Source of the DNA: Paraclostridium tenue
GTDB lineage: Bacteria > Bacillota > Clostridia > Peptostreptococcales > Peptostreptococcaceae
DNA: 64,000 nt
Direction: 5' to 3'
NCBI RefSeq assembly: GCF_039521565.1
Contig: NZ_BAAACP010000004.1
Coordinates: forward strand, 1-64,000
The position numbers and the translations under genes were made by a program. Numbering within the stretch: the first letter of the stretch is position 1; every line of letters begins with the position of its first letter. The notes under the pieces were generated by a model. That model saw nothing but the letters and a program-made list of their open reading frames with translations. It was not told where the DNA came from and did no database searches. Positions 18,147 through 26,428 of the stretch are shown here, piece by piece.

Positions 18147-18173
18147 AAATATTTTAAATAAATACAGTTTTTA

Positions 18174-18203
18174 TTGAAAATAGAAATAATTTGCAACTAT
18201 AAT
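18174..18203 (+). promoter_or_regulatory. Promoter of degV-family gene
   Basis: TTGAAA (18174-18179), 18-nt spacer, TATAAT (18198-18203). It is the only strong sigma-A-like pair in the gap before 18277. Confidence 0.6.
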
Positions 18204-18276
18204 AATATTAAATTAAAATATATAAAGGAATAATGATAATTTATATAGAAATTTTTCTTTTAGGAGGGGATTTACT

Positions 18277-19110
18277 ATGAAAATAAAATTAATGTGTGAT
18301 AGTTTATGTGATATACCTATGGAGTTAGCAGAAAAACATAACATAGAAATAATTCCATTAACTATAATAATAGAAGATAAAGAATACAAAGATGGTGTAG
18401 ATATGACCGAGGAAGAGTTTTACGAAACTATGAAAAAAATAAAAACTGTACCTAAAACATCTCAAGCTACATATATGCAATTTAAAGAAGCTTTCGATAA
18501 ATATAAAGATGAATACTCTATAGTTTGTATAAGTGGTTCATCGAAATCTTCAGGTACATATCAAAGTGCAGTTATGGCGAAAAATGATACAGATGGAGAT
18601 ATACATATATTTGATACACTTAACTTATCTTTAGGAAGCGGACAGTATGTTATAAAAGCATGTGAACTTATAGATGAAGGGTTAGATGCTAAGTCTATAG
18701 TAGATGGACTAGAAGCTTTAAGAGAGAGTGTTAATCTATTTTTTGTACCAGATAGTTTAGAATATTTAAAAAGAAGTGGAAGAGTTTCTGTAACGACAGC
18801 CGCTATTGGAAATATGTTAAGTTTAAAACCTGTATTTTCGGTAAAAGATGGGAATATATCTTTACTTACAAAAGTAAGAGGTAAAAAAAATGTAATACAT
18901 AAATTAATAGACTTGCTTAAAGAGCAATATGATAGTTTTGAAGATAAAAATGTAATGATAGGTTGTGGAGCTAATAAAAATGAGTTTGAGATTCTTAAAA
19001 AAGAAGTTCAAGAAGCAATAAAAGCTAAAAATATATACTTAACTAGAGGTGGGGCTTGTATATGCTCACATACAGGACCAGATATAATAGCTATTAGTTG
19101 TTCAAATTAA
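18277..19110 (+). CDS. DegV-family fatty-acid-binding protein
   Basis: EDD-fold protein, 277 aa, of the DegV/FakB type, which binds a fatty acid and in many Firmicutes presents it to the kinase FakA. Seen: MCDSLCDIPMELAEKHNIEIIPL, KTSQATYMQF, GSSKSSGTYQSA and the C-terminal HTGPDIIAI. The SD AGGAGGGG lies upstream. It has its own promoter and sits between rpsO and pnp. No fakA is in view, so the partner is not known. Confidence 0.88.
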   Translation: MKIKLMCDSLCDIPMELAEKHNIEIIPLTIIIEDKEYKDGVDMTEEEFYETMKKIKTVPKTSQATYMQFKEAFDKYKDEYSIVCISGSSKSSGTYQSAVMAKNDTDGDIHIFDTLNLSLGSGQYVIKACELIDEGLDAKSIVDGLEALRESVNLFFVPDSLEYLKRSGRVSVTTAAIGNMLSLKPVFSVKDGNISLLTKVRGKKNVIHKLIDLLKEQYDSFEDKNVMIGCGANKNEFEILKKEVQEAIKAKNIYLTRGGACICSHTGPDIIAISCSN

Positions 19111-19221
19111 ATGTATTAAATTTTACATATTAAGCAAATAATAAGTTTAAATAAAATATTTGCTAAGTTACGTTTTGTATCTCTAAAACATATCAATACA
19201 AGCCAGTAATTTACTTTTATG

Positions 19222-19250
19222 TTGTTAAATTATAGTATTTTTGATAAGAT
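19222..19250 (+). promoter_or_regulatory. Promoter of pnp
   Basis: TTGTTA (19222-19227), 17-nt spacer, TAAGAT (19245-19250). The predicted leader is about 45 nt. Confidence 0.55.
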
Positions 19251-19301
19251 AGTACATAGGATACTAAACGCGGTTTTAATAAAGAGGAGGTACAAGCATT
19301 A

Positions 19302-21431
19302 ATGTTTGAACATAAAGTTTTTAAGATGGATTTTGCAGGAAGAGAACTTTCTGTTGAGATAGGAAAAATTGCCGAACTAGCTAGTGGAAGCGCTATACTT
19401 CAGTACGGGGAAACTATGGTTATGGTAAATGTGTCAAAATCAGCTCAACCAAGAGATGGAATAGATTTCTTCCCTTTAAGTGTTGATTATGAAGAAAAAT
19501 TATATTCAGTAGGTAAAATACCAGGAGGTTTCTTAAAAAGAGAAGGTAAACCTTCAGAAAAAGCTATACTTACATCAAGACTTATAGATAGACCTATAAG
19601 ACCACTATTTCCTAAAGGTTTTAGAAATGATGTACAAGTAGTTGCAACTGTTTTATCAGTAGATCAAGATTGTACTCCTGATATAGTGGCCATGATAGGA
19701 TCATCTGTAGCTTTATCTATATCTGATATACCATTTAACGGACCAACTGGTTCTGTATTAGTAGGGTTAGTAGACGGAGCATTTGTTATAAATCCAACAG
19801 CAGAACAAAGAGAAAAAAGTTCTCTTCACCTTGTAGTATCAGGTACTAAAGATGCAATAATGATGGTTGAAGCTGGAGCTGAAGAAATACCAGATGAATT
19901 GATGTTAGAAGCTATATTATTTGCACATGAAGAAATTAAAAAGGTTGTTGAGTTCGTAGAAACTATAGCAGCTGAAGTTGGGAAAGAAAAAATAGAGGTT
20001 ACTCTTTATAAAATAGATGAAGAAGTAGAAAAAGCTGTTCGTGAGTTTGCTACAGATAAAATGAAAGAAGCAGTTAAAACTGTAGAAAAGCTTGAAAGAA
20101 TGGAAAAGATGGATGCAGTAAAAGAAGAAACTTTTGCTCATTTTGAAGATATAGTAGAAGAGTTCGGACAAGATATAGAGGAAACGTTACATGCTATAAT
20201 AAAAGAAGAAGTAAGAAAGCTTATAGTGCATGAAAATATAAGACCTGACAATAGAAAGCCAGATGAAATAAGACCAATATGGTGTGATAATGGGTTTATA
20301 CCAAGAGCGCATGGTTCTGGATTATTTACAAGAGGTCAAACTCAAGTTATGTCTATAGCAACACTTGGAGCTTTAGGTGATGTTCAAATACTTGATGGAC
20401 TTGATGAAGAAGAAAGTAAAAGATATATGCATCACTACAACTTCCCAGCATATAGTGTTGGTGAAGCTAGACCATCAAGAGGTCCAGGTAGAAGAGAAAT
20501 AGGTCACGGTGCACTTGCTGAAAGAGCATTACTTCCTGTTATACCTTCAAAAGAAGAGTTTCCTTATGCAATAAGAGTAGTATCAGAAGTTTTAAGTTCA
20601 AATGGGTCAACTTCTCAAGGAAGTGTATGTGGATCTACATTATCACTTTTAGATGCAGGTGTACCAATTAAAGATATGGTTGCAGGTATTGCTATGGGAC
20701 TTATAAAACATGATAATAAAGTTGCAGTACTTTCAGATATACAAGGAATGGAAGATCATTTAGGGGATATGGACTTTAAAGTTGCAGGAACTGAACATGG
20801 TATAACAGCTATACAAATGGATATAAAAATAGCTGGTATAGATGAAGAAGTACTAAGAACAGCTTTAAAACAAGCTAGAGTAGGTAGAATACACATATTA
20901 AATGAAATGAGAAAGACAATAGATGCTCCTAAGCCAGAACTTTCTAAGTATGCACCTAAGATAGTAACAATGAATATAAACCCAGATAAGATAAGAGACG
21001 TAATTGGACCTGGTGGAAAAATAATAACTAAGATTATAGATGAAACAGGTGTTAAAATAGATATAGAACAAACAGGAGAAGTATTTATAAGTGGAATAGA
21101 TGCTGAAATGATAGCAAAAGCACAACAACTTATACATGATATAGTTGCTGAAGCTGAAGTAGGACAAACTTACACAGGTAAAGTAACAAGAATAATGAAC
21201 TTTGGTGCTTTTGTTGAAATACTTCCAGGAAAAGAAGGATTACTTCATATATCTCATATAGCACATGAAAGAGTTAATAAAGTTGAAGATGTACTAAATA
21301 TAGGAGATGAAGTAACAGTAAAAGTAACTGAGATAGATGAAAAAGGAAGAGTTAATTTATCTAGAAAAGCTCTTTTACCAAAACCAGAGAAAAAAGAAGT
21401 TAAAGAAAATAAAGAGAATGAAGATAAATAA
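19302..21431 (+). CDS. pnp: Polynucleotide phosphorylase
   Basis: Phosphorolytic 3'-5' exoribonuclease central to mRNA decay, 709 aa. In order: first RNase PH domain (KMDFAGRELSVEIGKIAELA), helical domain, second RNase PH domain (RAHGSGLFTRGQTQ, the active core), KH domain (IRDVIGPGGKIITKI) and S1 domain (YTGKVTRIMNFGAFVEILP). The acidic/basic tail is short. The SD GAGGAGG lies about 10 nt before ATG. A terminator follows, so it is probably monocistronic. Confidence 0.98.
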   Translation: MFEHKVFKMDFAGRELSVEIGKIAELASGSAILQYGETMVMVNVSKSAQPRDGIDFFPLSVDYEEKLYSVGKIPGGFLKREGKPSEKAILTSRLIDRPIRPLFPKGFRNDVQVVATVLSVDQDCTPDIVAMIGSSVALSISDIPFNGPTGSVLVGLVDGAFVINPTAEQREKSSLHLVVSGTKDAIMMVEAGAEEIPDELMLEAILFAHEEIKKVVEFVETIAAEVGKEKIEVTLYKIDEEVEKAVREFATDKMKEAVKTVEKLERMEKMDAVKEETFAHFEDIVEEFGQDIEETLHAIIKEEVRKLIVHENIRPDNRKPDEIRPIWCDNGFIPRAHGSGLFTRGQTQVMSIATLGALGDVQILDGLDEEESKRYMHHYNFPAYSVGEARPSRGPGRREIGHGALAERALLPVIPSKEEFPYAIRVVSEVLSSNGSTSQGSVCGSTLSLLDAGVPIKDMVAGIAMGLIKHDNKVAVLSDIQGMEDHLGDMDFKVAGTEHGITAIQMDIKIAGIDEEVLRTALKQARVGRIHILNEMRKTIDAPKPELSKYAPKIVTMNINPDKIRDVIGPGGKIITKIIDETGVKIDIEQTGEVFISGIDAEMIAKAQQLIHDIVAEAEVGQTYTGKVTRIMNFGAFVEILPGKEGLLHISHIAHERVNKVEDVLNIGDEVTVKVTEIDEKGRVNLSRKALLPKPEKKEVKENKENEDK

Positions 21432-21441
21432 TAATTTCTAA

Positions 21442-21484
21442 AATAAAACACCCTCCAGTAAAATATAAGAGGGTGTTTTATTAT
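21442..21484 (+). terminator. Intrinsic terminator after pnp
   Basis: AATAAAACACCCTC (21442-21455) pairs with GAGGGTGTTTTATT (21469-21482) across a 13-nt loop. Confidence 0.88.
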
Positions 21485-21638
21485 GCAAAAAAATATATAA
21501 GCATTTTTTACAATAGTAAAAGCATTTTAAGTTATATAAGCATTTAAAAATACAATATATAATATAAATGCATAAAAAGTTAGACTACCTAATACAATTT
21601 AATGAGAGTAAATTGTACATATTGGGAGGAAATTTTTT

Positions 21639-22382
21639 ATGATAATGATGGTACTTAATAAAAAGAAGGTAAAAAAAATTTTAATAATATCACTAGTTAT
21701 AGTACTAGCAATTATAGGAATTATATTTATGTCTAAAAAAGGGACGACGCCTACAATTAATATGTTTTATAAAGCAGAGGAACCATATTACAATGGAACA
21801 AAATCCAATAGTGGTCACGTTGCAATAAGTTGCAACGTAGACCTAGGATGGGAAAGTGAATATATAGAAAAGATACTTAAAGTATTAGATGAAAAAAATG
21901 CTAAGATAACTTTCGCTGTAACAGGCAGATGGGCTGAAGAAAACCCTGAATTTCTACTTGAAATTCAAAAAAAAGGACATGAAATAGCTAATCATGGATA
22001 TAAACATTTAGATTATGCTACATTAAACTACGATAAGAACTATGAACAAATAAAAACATCTAAAGAAATAATAGAAAATATAATAAAAAAAGAAACTAAA
22101 TTTTTTCAAGCACCAGGAGGTTCATTTAATAAAGATACTGTAAAAGCTTCTATTGATTTAGGATACACGCCTTACAAATGGGATATAGACACAATAGATT
22201 GGAAAAATAGACAAGAACCAGATGTTATTATAAATCGAGTTAAGTCAAAAGATATGAAAGATTCTAGTATAATACTTATGCATCCTACACATGCAAGTGC
22301 TGAAGGTATTGATGATATTATAGGGATAATTGAAAGTAAAAATTTAAAACCAGGAAAACTTAGTGATGTATTTGAGCTTTAA
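21639..22382 (+). CDS. ylxY: YlxY-like polysaccharide deacetylase homologue
   Basis: NodB-homology (CE4) protein, 247 aa, with an N-terminal membrane anchor (KKVKKILIISLVIVLAIIGI), so exported. In B. subtilis ylxY holds the same place, between pnp and mlpA, and belongs to the sporulation/cell-wall deacetylase group. The His pair NHGYKH is present and the fold is clear (TFAVTGRWAEENPEF-like strand-helix, HPTHAS). Two catalytic motifs are altered: TFDDG is NVDLG, which loses one metal-binding Asp, and RxPxG is QAPGGS. It may therefore be inactive or act differently. The SD GGGAGG lies upstream of ATG 21639; nearby ATGs at 21645 and 21648 are alternatives. Confidence 0.82.
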   Translation: MIMMVLNKKKVKKILIISLVIVLAIIGIIFMSKKGTTPTINMFYKAEEPYYNGTKSNSGHVAISCNVDLGWESEYIEKILKVLDEKNAKITFAVTGRWAEENPEFLLEIQKKGHEIANHGYKHLDYATLNYDKNYEQIKTSKEIIENIIKKETKFFQAPGGSFNKDTVKASIDLGYTPYKWDIDTIDWKNRQEPDVIINRVKSKDMKDSSIILMHPTHASAEGIDDIIGIIESKNLKPGKLSDVFEL

Positions 22383-22406
22383 AAGTTTATTTAAGTTATT
22401 TTGATG

Positions 22407-22435
22407 TTGAATAATTTATTTTACTAAATTATAAT
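22407..22435 (+). promoter_or_regulatory. Promoter of the mlpA-like gene
   Basis: TTGAAT (22407-22412), 17-nt spacer, TATAAT (22430-22435). Confidence 0.6.
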
Positions 22436-22514
22436 TTAAAGGACATTAACTAAGATACAAACATAAATGATTATCATAAATATTATAATGCACAAATCAA
22501 ATTGGAGGATGAGT

Positions 22515-23759
22515 ATGTATAAGATACACAAGTTAGAAAATGGACTTACAATAGTAGGAGAAGAAATACCTTATTTAAAATCCATAACATTAGGAGTATG
22601 GGTAAATGCAGGATCTAGAATAGAAAGTGAAAAATTAAGTGGAGTATCACATTTTATAGAACACATGCTATTTAAAGGAACTAAAAATAGAACATCAAAA
22701 GAAATAGCTAGTACAATAGATAATTTAGGTGGGCAAATAAATGCTTTTACTAGTAAGGAATGTACATGTTATTATGTTAAATTATTAGATGAGCATATAA
22801 ATATAGGATTAGATATACTAAGTGATATGTTTTTAAATCCATTATTTGATAAAGAAGATATAGAAAAAGAAAGACAAGTTATATTAGAAGAGCTAAAAAT
22901 GTATGAAGACTCTCCAGAAGATTTAGTATATGACTTACTTATGGAAGGAATATACAAAACAGATGCTCTTGGAATGAATATAATAGGAACTAAAGAATCT
23001 TTATACAATATTAATAAAGATACTATAAAAGATTATTTTAATAAATATTATGTAGCTAGCAACTCTGTAATATCAATTAGTGGTAATTTTAAATTTGAAG
23101 AAATGGTTAAATTAATAGAAAATAAATTTAAAGATTTACCTAAAGGAAATGTAGATATAGAAATAACTACACCAGAATTTAATCCTTGTTTTATAGCTAA
23201 AAATAAAGATACTGAACAAGTTAATTTGGCTATAAGCTTAAAAGCAGTACCGCTGGAAGATAGAGAAGATGCATATGCTTTATCTATAATAAATAATATA
23301 TTTGGAGGAAGTATAAGTTCTAGATTATTTCAAAATATAAGAGAAAATAAAGGACTTGTTTATTCTATATATTCAGCGCCTAGTCTTTATAGAAAAAGTG
23401 GAGAACTTGGTATATATGCAAGTATGAGTAACGAAAATTTAAAAAAAGTATATAATTTAGTATTAGAAGAAATTGATAACTTAAGAAAAAATCATCTTAC
23501 AGATAAAGAGATAAAAGAAAGTAAAGAACAGTTAAAAGGAAGTTATATTCTAGGTTTAGAAAGTACTAGTAGTAGAATGATGTCAATCGGTAAGGCTATG
23601 ATTTTAACTGGGAAAGTAAAAAATCCTAATGATATTATAGAAAGTATAAATAATATTGATAGAGCTAGAATAGACTTAATTATAGACAAGGTATTTAATA
23701 AAGAAAATATTGGAGTATGTATCGTAGGAAGAGATGTAGAGAATATAACTTTAGACTAA
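22515..23759 (+). CDS. M16-family zinc peptidase (MlpA/YmxG-like)
   Basis: Cytoplasmic pitrilysin-type metallopeptidase, 414 aa. The inverted zinc motif HFIEH (HxxEH) is followed by the distal Glu in the ERQVILEELKMYED helix. A second, non-catalytic half carries the FGGSISSRLFQNIRENKGLVY motif. Start ATG 22515 lies right after GGAGGATGAGT; an upstream ATG at 22467 lacks an SD. The position between ylxY and ymxH matches B. subtilis mlpA (ymxG). The substrate is unknown. Confidence 0.92.
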   Translation: MYKIHKLENGLTIVGEEIPYLKSITLGVWVNAGSRIESEKLSGVSHFIEHMLFKGTKNRTSKEIASTIDNLGGQINAFTSKECTCYYVKLLDEHINIGLDILSDMFLNPLFDKEDIEKERQVILEELKMYEDSPEDLVYDLLMEGIYKTDALGMNIIGTKESLYNINKDTIKDYFNKYYVASNSVISISGNFKFEEMVKLIENKFKDLPKGNVDIEITTPEFNPCFIAKNKDTEQVNLAISLKAVPLEDREDAYALSIINNIFGGSISSRLFQNIRENKGLVYSIYSAPSLYRKSGELGIYASMSNENLKKVYNLVLEEIDNLRKNHLTDKEIKESKEQLKGSYILGLESTSSRMMSIGKAMILTGKVKNPNDIIESINNIDRARIDLIIDKVFNKENIGVCIVGRDVENITLD

Positions 23760-23824
23760 TTAGATTAGACATATAATTAAGCTTATCTAAATAAAGATAT
23801 ATTAGTTTATATGGGGGGATACTT

Positions 23825-24070
23825 ATGAATTTATCTGAAGTAGCAGGTAAGGAGATTGTAAATTTAGTTACAGGAGAAAGATTGGGAGTTGTTGGAGAGT
23901 GCGACCTTATAATTGAAGATACTACAGGGAAAATATTAGCTTTATTAATTCCTAGAGAAAGAGGATTTTTTGGATTTAGAAAAGATAAATCAGTACTTGA
24001 AGTACCGTGGAGAAATGTAAAAAAAATTGGTAATGACATGATTATAATAGAATATGAAGGCATGTATTAG
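23825..24070 (+). CDS. ymxH: YlmC/YmxH family PRC-barrel protein
   Basis: Small PRC-barrel protein, 81 aa, annotated in the family as sporulation-associated; its biochemical role is unknown. Seen: SEVAGKEIVNLVTGERLGVV, LALLIPRERGFFGF and VPWRNVKKIGNDMIIIEY, all typical. The SD GGGGGG lies 8 nt before the ATG. It is 9 nt before the aspartokinase gene and probably co-transcribed with it. In B. subtilis ymxH precedes spoVFA; here the spoVF genes, asd and dapA are missing and ymxH abuts the aspartokinase. Confidence 0.9.
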   Translation: MNLSEVAGKEIVNLVTGERLGVVGECDLIIEDTTGKILALLIPRERGFFGFRKDKSVLEVPWRNVKKIGNDMIIIEYEGMY

Positions 24071-24079
24071 GAGGATAAT

Positions 24080-25291
24080 ATGACAATAGTAGTTCAAAAA
24101 TTTGGTGGGACATCTGTGGAATCTAATGAAAAAATGCAACAAGTTTGCAATATAATAAAAGACTATAAAGACAAAGGATTAGATTTAGTTGTTGTAGTTT
24201 CAGCTATGGGAAGAAAAGGAGCACCTTATGCAACTGATACGTTAATAAATTTATGTAAAGGTGTTAATGATGATTCATCTAAAAGAGAGTTAGATTTAAT
24301 AATGTCTTGTGGAGAGATAATATCAGGAACTATACTTACTAACATGTTAAAAGGACATGGTATAGATTCTGTATTTTTAACAGGTAGTCAAGCTGGTATA
24401 TACACTGATGGAAATTTTTCTGACTCTAGAATAGTAGATATTAAGCCAGAAAGAATATATAAAGAATTAGATGAAGGTAAAGTTGTAATTATAGCAGGTT
24501 TTCAAGGAACAACAGAAAGTGGAGAAATAACTACTCTTGGAAGAGGTGGCAGTGATACTTCTGCGGTTGCTATAGGTAAAGCACTAGAATGTAAGAATGT
24601 TGAGATATATACAGATGTTGATGGAATAATGACAGCAGATCCAAGAGTTGAGCCTGAAGCTAAGGTTTTAGATTATATAAATTATGAAGAAGTATTTCAA
24701 ATGGCAGATAAGGGTGCCAAAGTAATACACCCAAGAGCAGTTGAAATTGCAAAAAGTGGATCAATTACTTTAAATATAAAAAATACTTTAAATCCATCAC
24801 ATCCAGGAACTAAAATAAGTGGTATGAGTCCTAAGTTTGAAGTAAATAAAGAAGAAAAAACTATAAACACTATGACAGCAGTAGCTCATACAAGTGGAGT
24901 TGCTCAAATTAAAGTTAAATCAAGAGAAGATATATTTACAGATATAATGGATGAGATTGAAGCGAATGAAATAAGTTTAGATATGATAAACTTCTTTATA
25001 GAAGAAAAAGCTTTTGTAATAGATCATGATAAGTTAAATTCATTAAAAGAAATACTTAAATCGCACAATCTTGATTATAAAGTAAAAGAAAATTGTGCTA
25101 AGGTAACTTTAATTGGATCTAAAATGACTGGAACACCAGGAGTGATGGCAAAAATAGTAAGAGCATTGTCAAAAGCTAAAATAAATTTATTACAAACTTC
25201 AGATTCAAACATGACTATATCTTGCTTAGTTGAAGAAAAAGATATGAAAAATGCTGTTCATGCAATTCATGAAGAATTTAAATTAAATTAA
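24080..25291 (+). CDS. dapG: Aspartate kinase
   Basis: Phosphorylates L-aspartate, the first step toward lysine, diaminopimelate, threonine and methionine. It is 403 aa. Seen: VVQKFGGTSVESNEKM (nucleotide/Asp site), TLGRGGSDTSAVAIG, the regulatory region beginning near residue 265, and two ACT domains (VTLIGSKMTGTPGVMAKIV; LLQTSDSNMTISCLV). The B. subtilis gene at this locus is dapG, the DAP-inhibited isozyme; the symbol is given by synteny. The gene ends 1 nt before a stable hairpin that masks the next ribosome site. Confidence 0.92.
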   Translation: MTIVVQKFGGTSVESNEKMQQVCNIIKDYKDKGLDLVVVVSAMGRKGAPYATDTLINLCKGVNDDSSKRELDLIMSCGEIISGTILTNMLKGHGIDSVFLTGSQAGIYTDGNFSDSRIVDIKPERIYKELDEGKVVIIAGFQGTTESGEITTLGRGGSDTSAVAIGKALECKNVEIYTDVDGIMTADPRVEPEAKVLDYINYEEVFQMADKGAKVIHPRAVEIAKSGSITLNIKNTLNPSHPGTKISGMSPKFEVNKEEKTINTMTAVAHTSGVAQIKVKSREDIFTDIMDEIEANEISLDMINFFIEEKAFVIDHDKLNSLKEILKSHNLDYKVKENCAKVTLIGSKMTGTPGVMAKIVRALSKAKINLLQTSDSNMTISCLVEEKDMKNAVHAIHEEFKLN

Positions 25292-25292
25292 T

Positions 25293-25351
25293 AATATCCT
25301 CCTTTTTTGGTTAACTTATATGTAAAGTTAACCTTAAAGGAGGATATTTTT
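25293..25351 (+). promoter_or_regulatory. RBS-masking hairpin (possibly also a terminator) between dapG and the 52-aa gene
   Basis: AATATCCTCC (25293-25302) pairs perfectly with GGAGGATATT (25339-25348). Inside it, GGTTAACTT (25309-25317) pairs with AAGTTAACC (25325-25333), with a 7-nt loop and a small TTT/TT internal loop. The right arm is the Shine-Dalgarno AAAGGAGG of the ORF at 25352, so the ribosome site is fully paired. A TTTTT run ends the structure, so it could also stop transcription from dapG. Confidence 0.7.
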
Positions 25352-25510
25352 ATGTCAAATAAAAATAAAAAGACAGATAATAAACAACCACATTTTAAAT
25401 TAGAATTTGGAGAAGAATTAGGCTTACCAGCACATTTAAGACCTAAAAAAAGTGGCTCAGTAGCTCAAAATACATCTAGACCAATAAGTAAACACCCTAA
25501 AGGAAAATAG
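25352..25510 (+). CDS. Small hypothetical protein, 52 aa
   Basis: I do not recognise this family. ATG 25352 follows AAAGGAGGATATTTTT. The protein is hydrophilic: a Lys/Asn-rich start (SNKNKKTDNK), a central KLEFGEELGLPAHLRPKK, and a Ser/Lys-rich end. There is no membrane segment or signal. It lies between dapG and tepA, a neighbourhood linked to sporulation in bacilli. It may be a spore or nucleic-acid-associated small protein, but that is a guess. Confidence 0.65.
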   Translation: MSNKNKKTDNKQPHFKLEFGEELGLPAHLRPKKSGSVAQNTSRPISKHPKGK

Positions 25511-25542
25511 ATTTAAATTAAATCTTAAAAGGAGGGCTACAT

Positions 25543-26292
25543 ATGATGTATTCCAATAATAATAAAAGTATTAACTTAAAATCTCAAGAAGAACAAGATA
25601 GTCGTGAAGAAGCTGAAGATATACAAAACATTAAGCAAATGGGAGTTCCAAATATACCAAATCAAGATATAAAAGATATTCAATGTATAACTATAATAGG
25701 TGAAATAGAAGGTCATTTTGCTGGTAATCCACAAAAAAAATCTACAAAGTATGAGCATATAATACCTATGTTGTTTGCAATAGAAGAAAGCAAAGATATA
25801 AAAGGTGTTTTAATAATTTTAAATACAGTAGGTGGAGATGTTGAAGCTGGACTTGCAATGTCAGAACTTATAAATAGTATATCTAAAAAAGTTGTTACTC
25901 TTGTGTTAGGAGGAAGTCACAGTATAGGAGTTCCACTTGCAACAGCAGGAGATTACTCATTTATAGCTCCTACTGCAACTATGATAGTTCATCCTATAAG
26001 AACTAATGGATTAGTTATTGGAGTTAATGAAACTTTTGAATATTTTAAAAAGATGCAAGAGCGTATAACTCAGTTTATAATTAGAACATCAGATATAGAA
26101 AAAGAAGATTTAGAAAAGCTAATGTATTCTAAAGAAGAATTAGTAAGTGATGTTGGAAGTGTATTAATAGGTAAAGAAGCAGTAGATTGTGGGCTTATAA
26201 ATGAAGTTGGTGGATTAAAAGAAGCTATGATTAAATTAAGAGAATTGATAAATGAAGAGAGTAATGAAGATAACAAAAATGTAATCAAATAA
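25543..26292 (+). CDS. tepA: ClpP-like serine peptidase TepA
   Basis: ClpP/crotonase-fold peptidase, 249 aa, equivalent to B. subtilis TepA, which cleaves spore small acid-soluble proteins or aids translocation depending on the report. Seen: ILNTVGGDVEAGLAMSELI (substrate groove), GGSHSIGVPLATAGDYSFIA with the nucleophile Ser and MIVHPIR with the catalytic His. The N-terminal 40 residues are polar and acidic. The SD AAGGAGGG precedes ATG 25543. It sits immediately before ftsK/spoIIIE, as in B. subtilis. Confidence 0.92.
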   Translation: MMYSNNNKSINLKSQEEQDSREEAEDIQNIKQMGVPNIPNQDIKDIQCITIIGEIEGHFAGNPQKKSTKYEHIIPMLFAIEESKDIKGVLIILNTVGGDVEAGLAMSELINSISKKVVTLVLGGSHSIGVPLATAGDYSFIAPTATMIVHPIRTNGLVIGVNETFEYFKKMQERITQFIIRTSDIEKEDLEKLMYSKEELVSDVGSVLIGKEAVDCGLINEVGGLKEAMIKLRELINEESNEDNKNVIK

Positions 26293-26295
26293 AAT

Positions 26296-26325
26296 TTGGT
26301 TAAATAATAGAATATATGCTATAAT
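26296..26325 (+). promoter_or_regulatory. Candidate promoter before ftsK
   Basis: TTGGTT (26296-26301), 18-nt spacer, TATAAT (26320-26325). The predicted start falls only a few bases before the terminator hairpin at 26336. Confidence 0.5.
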
Positions 26326-26335
26326 TAGAAGATAT

Positions 26336-26372
26336 AAAAGTGTTAGTGTTTAAATACATTAGCACTTTTTGC
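26336..26372 (+). terminator. Intrinsic terminator between tepA and ftsK
   Basis: AAAAGTGTTAGTGT (26336-26349) pairs with ACATTAGCACTTTT (26356-26369), two G-U pairs, then T. It could end the tepA transcript or attenuate a transcript from the promoter at 26296. Confidence 0.8.
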
Positions 26373-26428
26373 TATGATTTTGGAGTTTATTAATTCTTGT
26401 ATAAATTTATTTTTAAGAGGTGAGATTG

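Noticed and set aside
22466..22480. ATGATTATCAT resembling a Fur box before the mlpA-like gene
   Set aside because: Only one short dyad of the 7-1-7 pattern is present and the gene has no iron connection.
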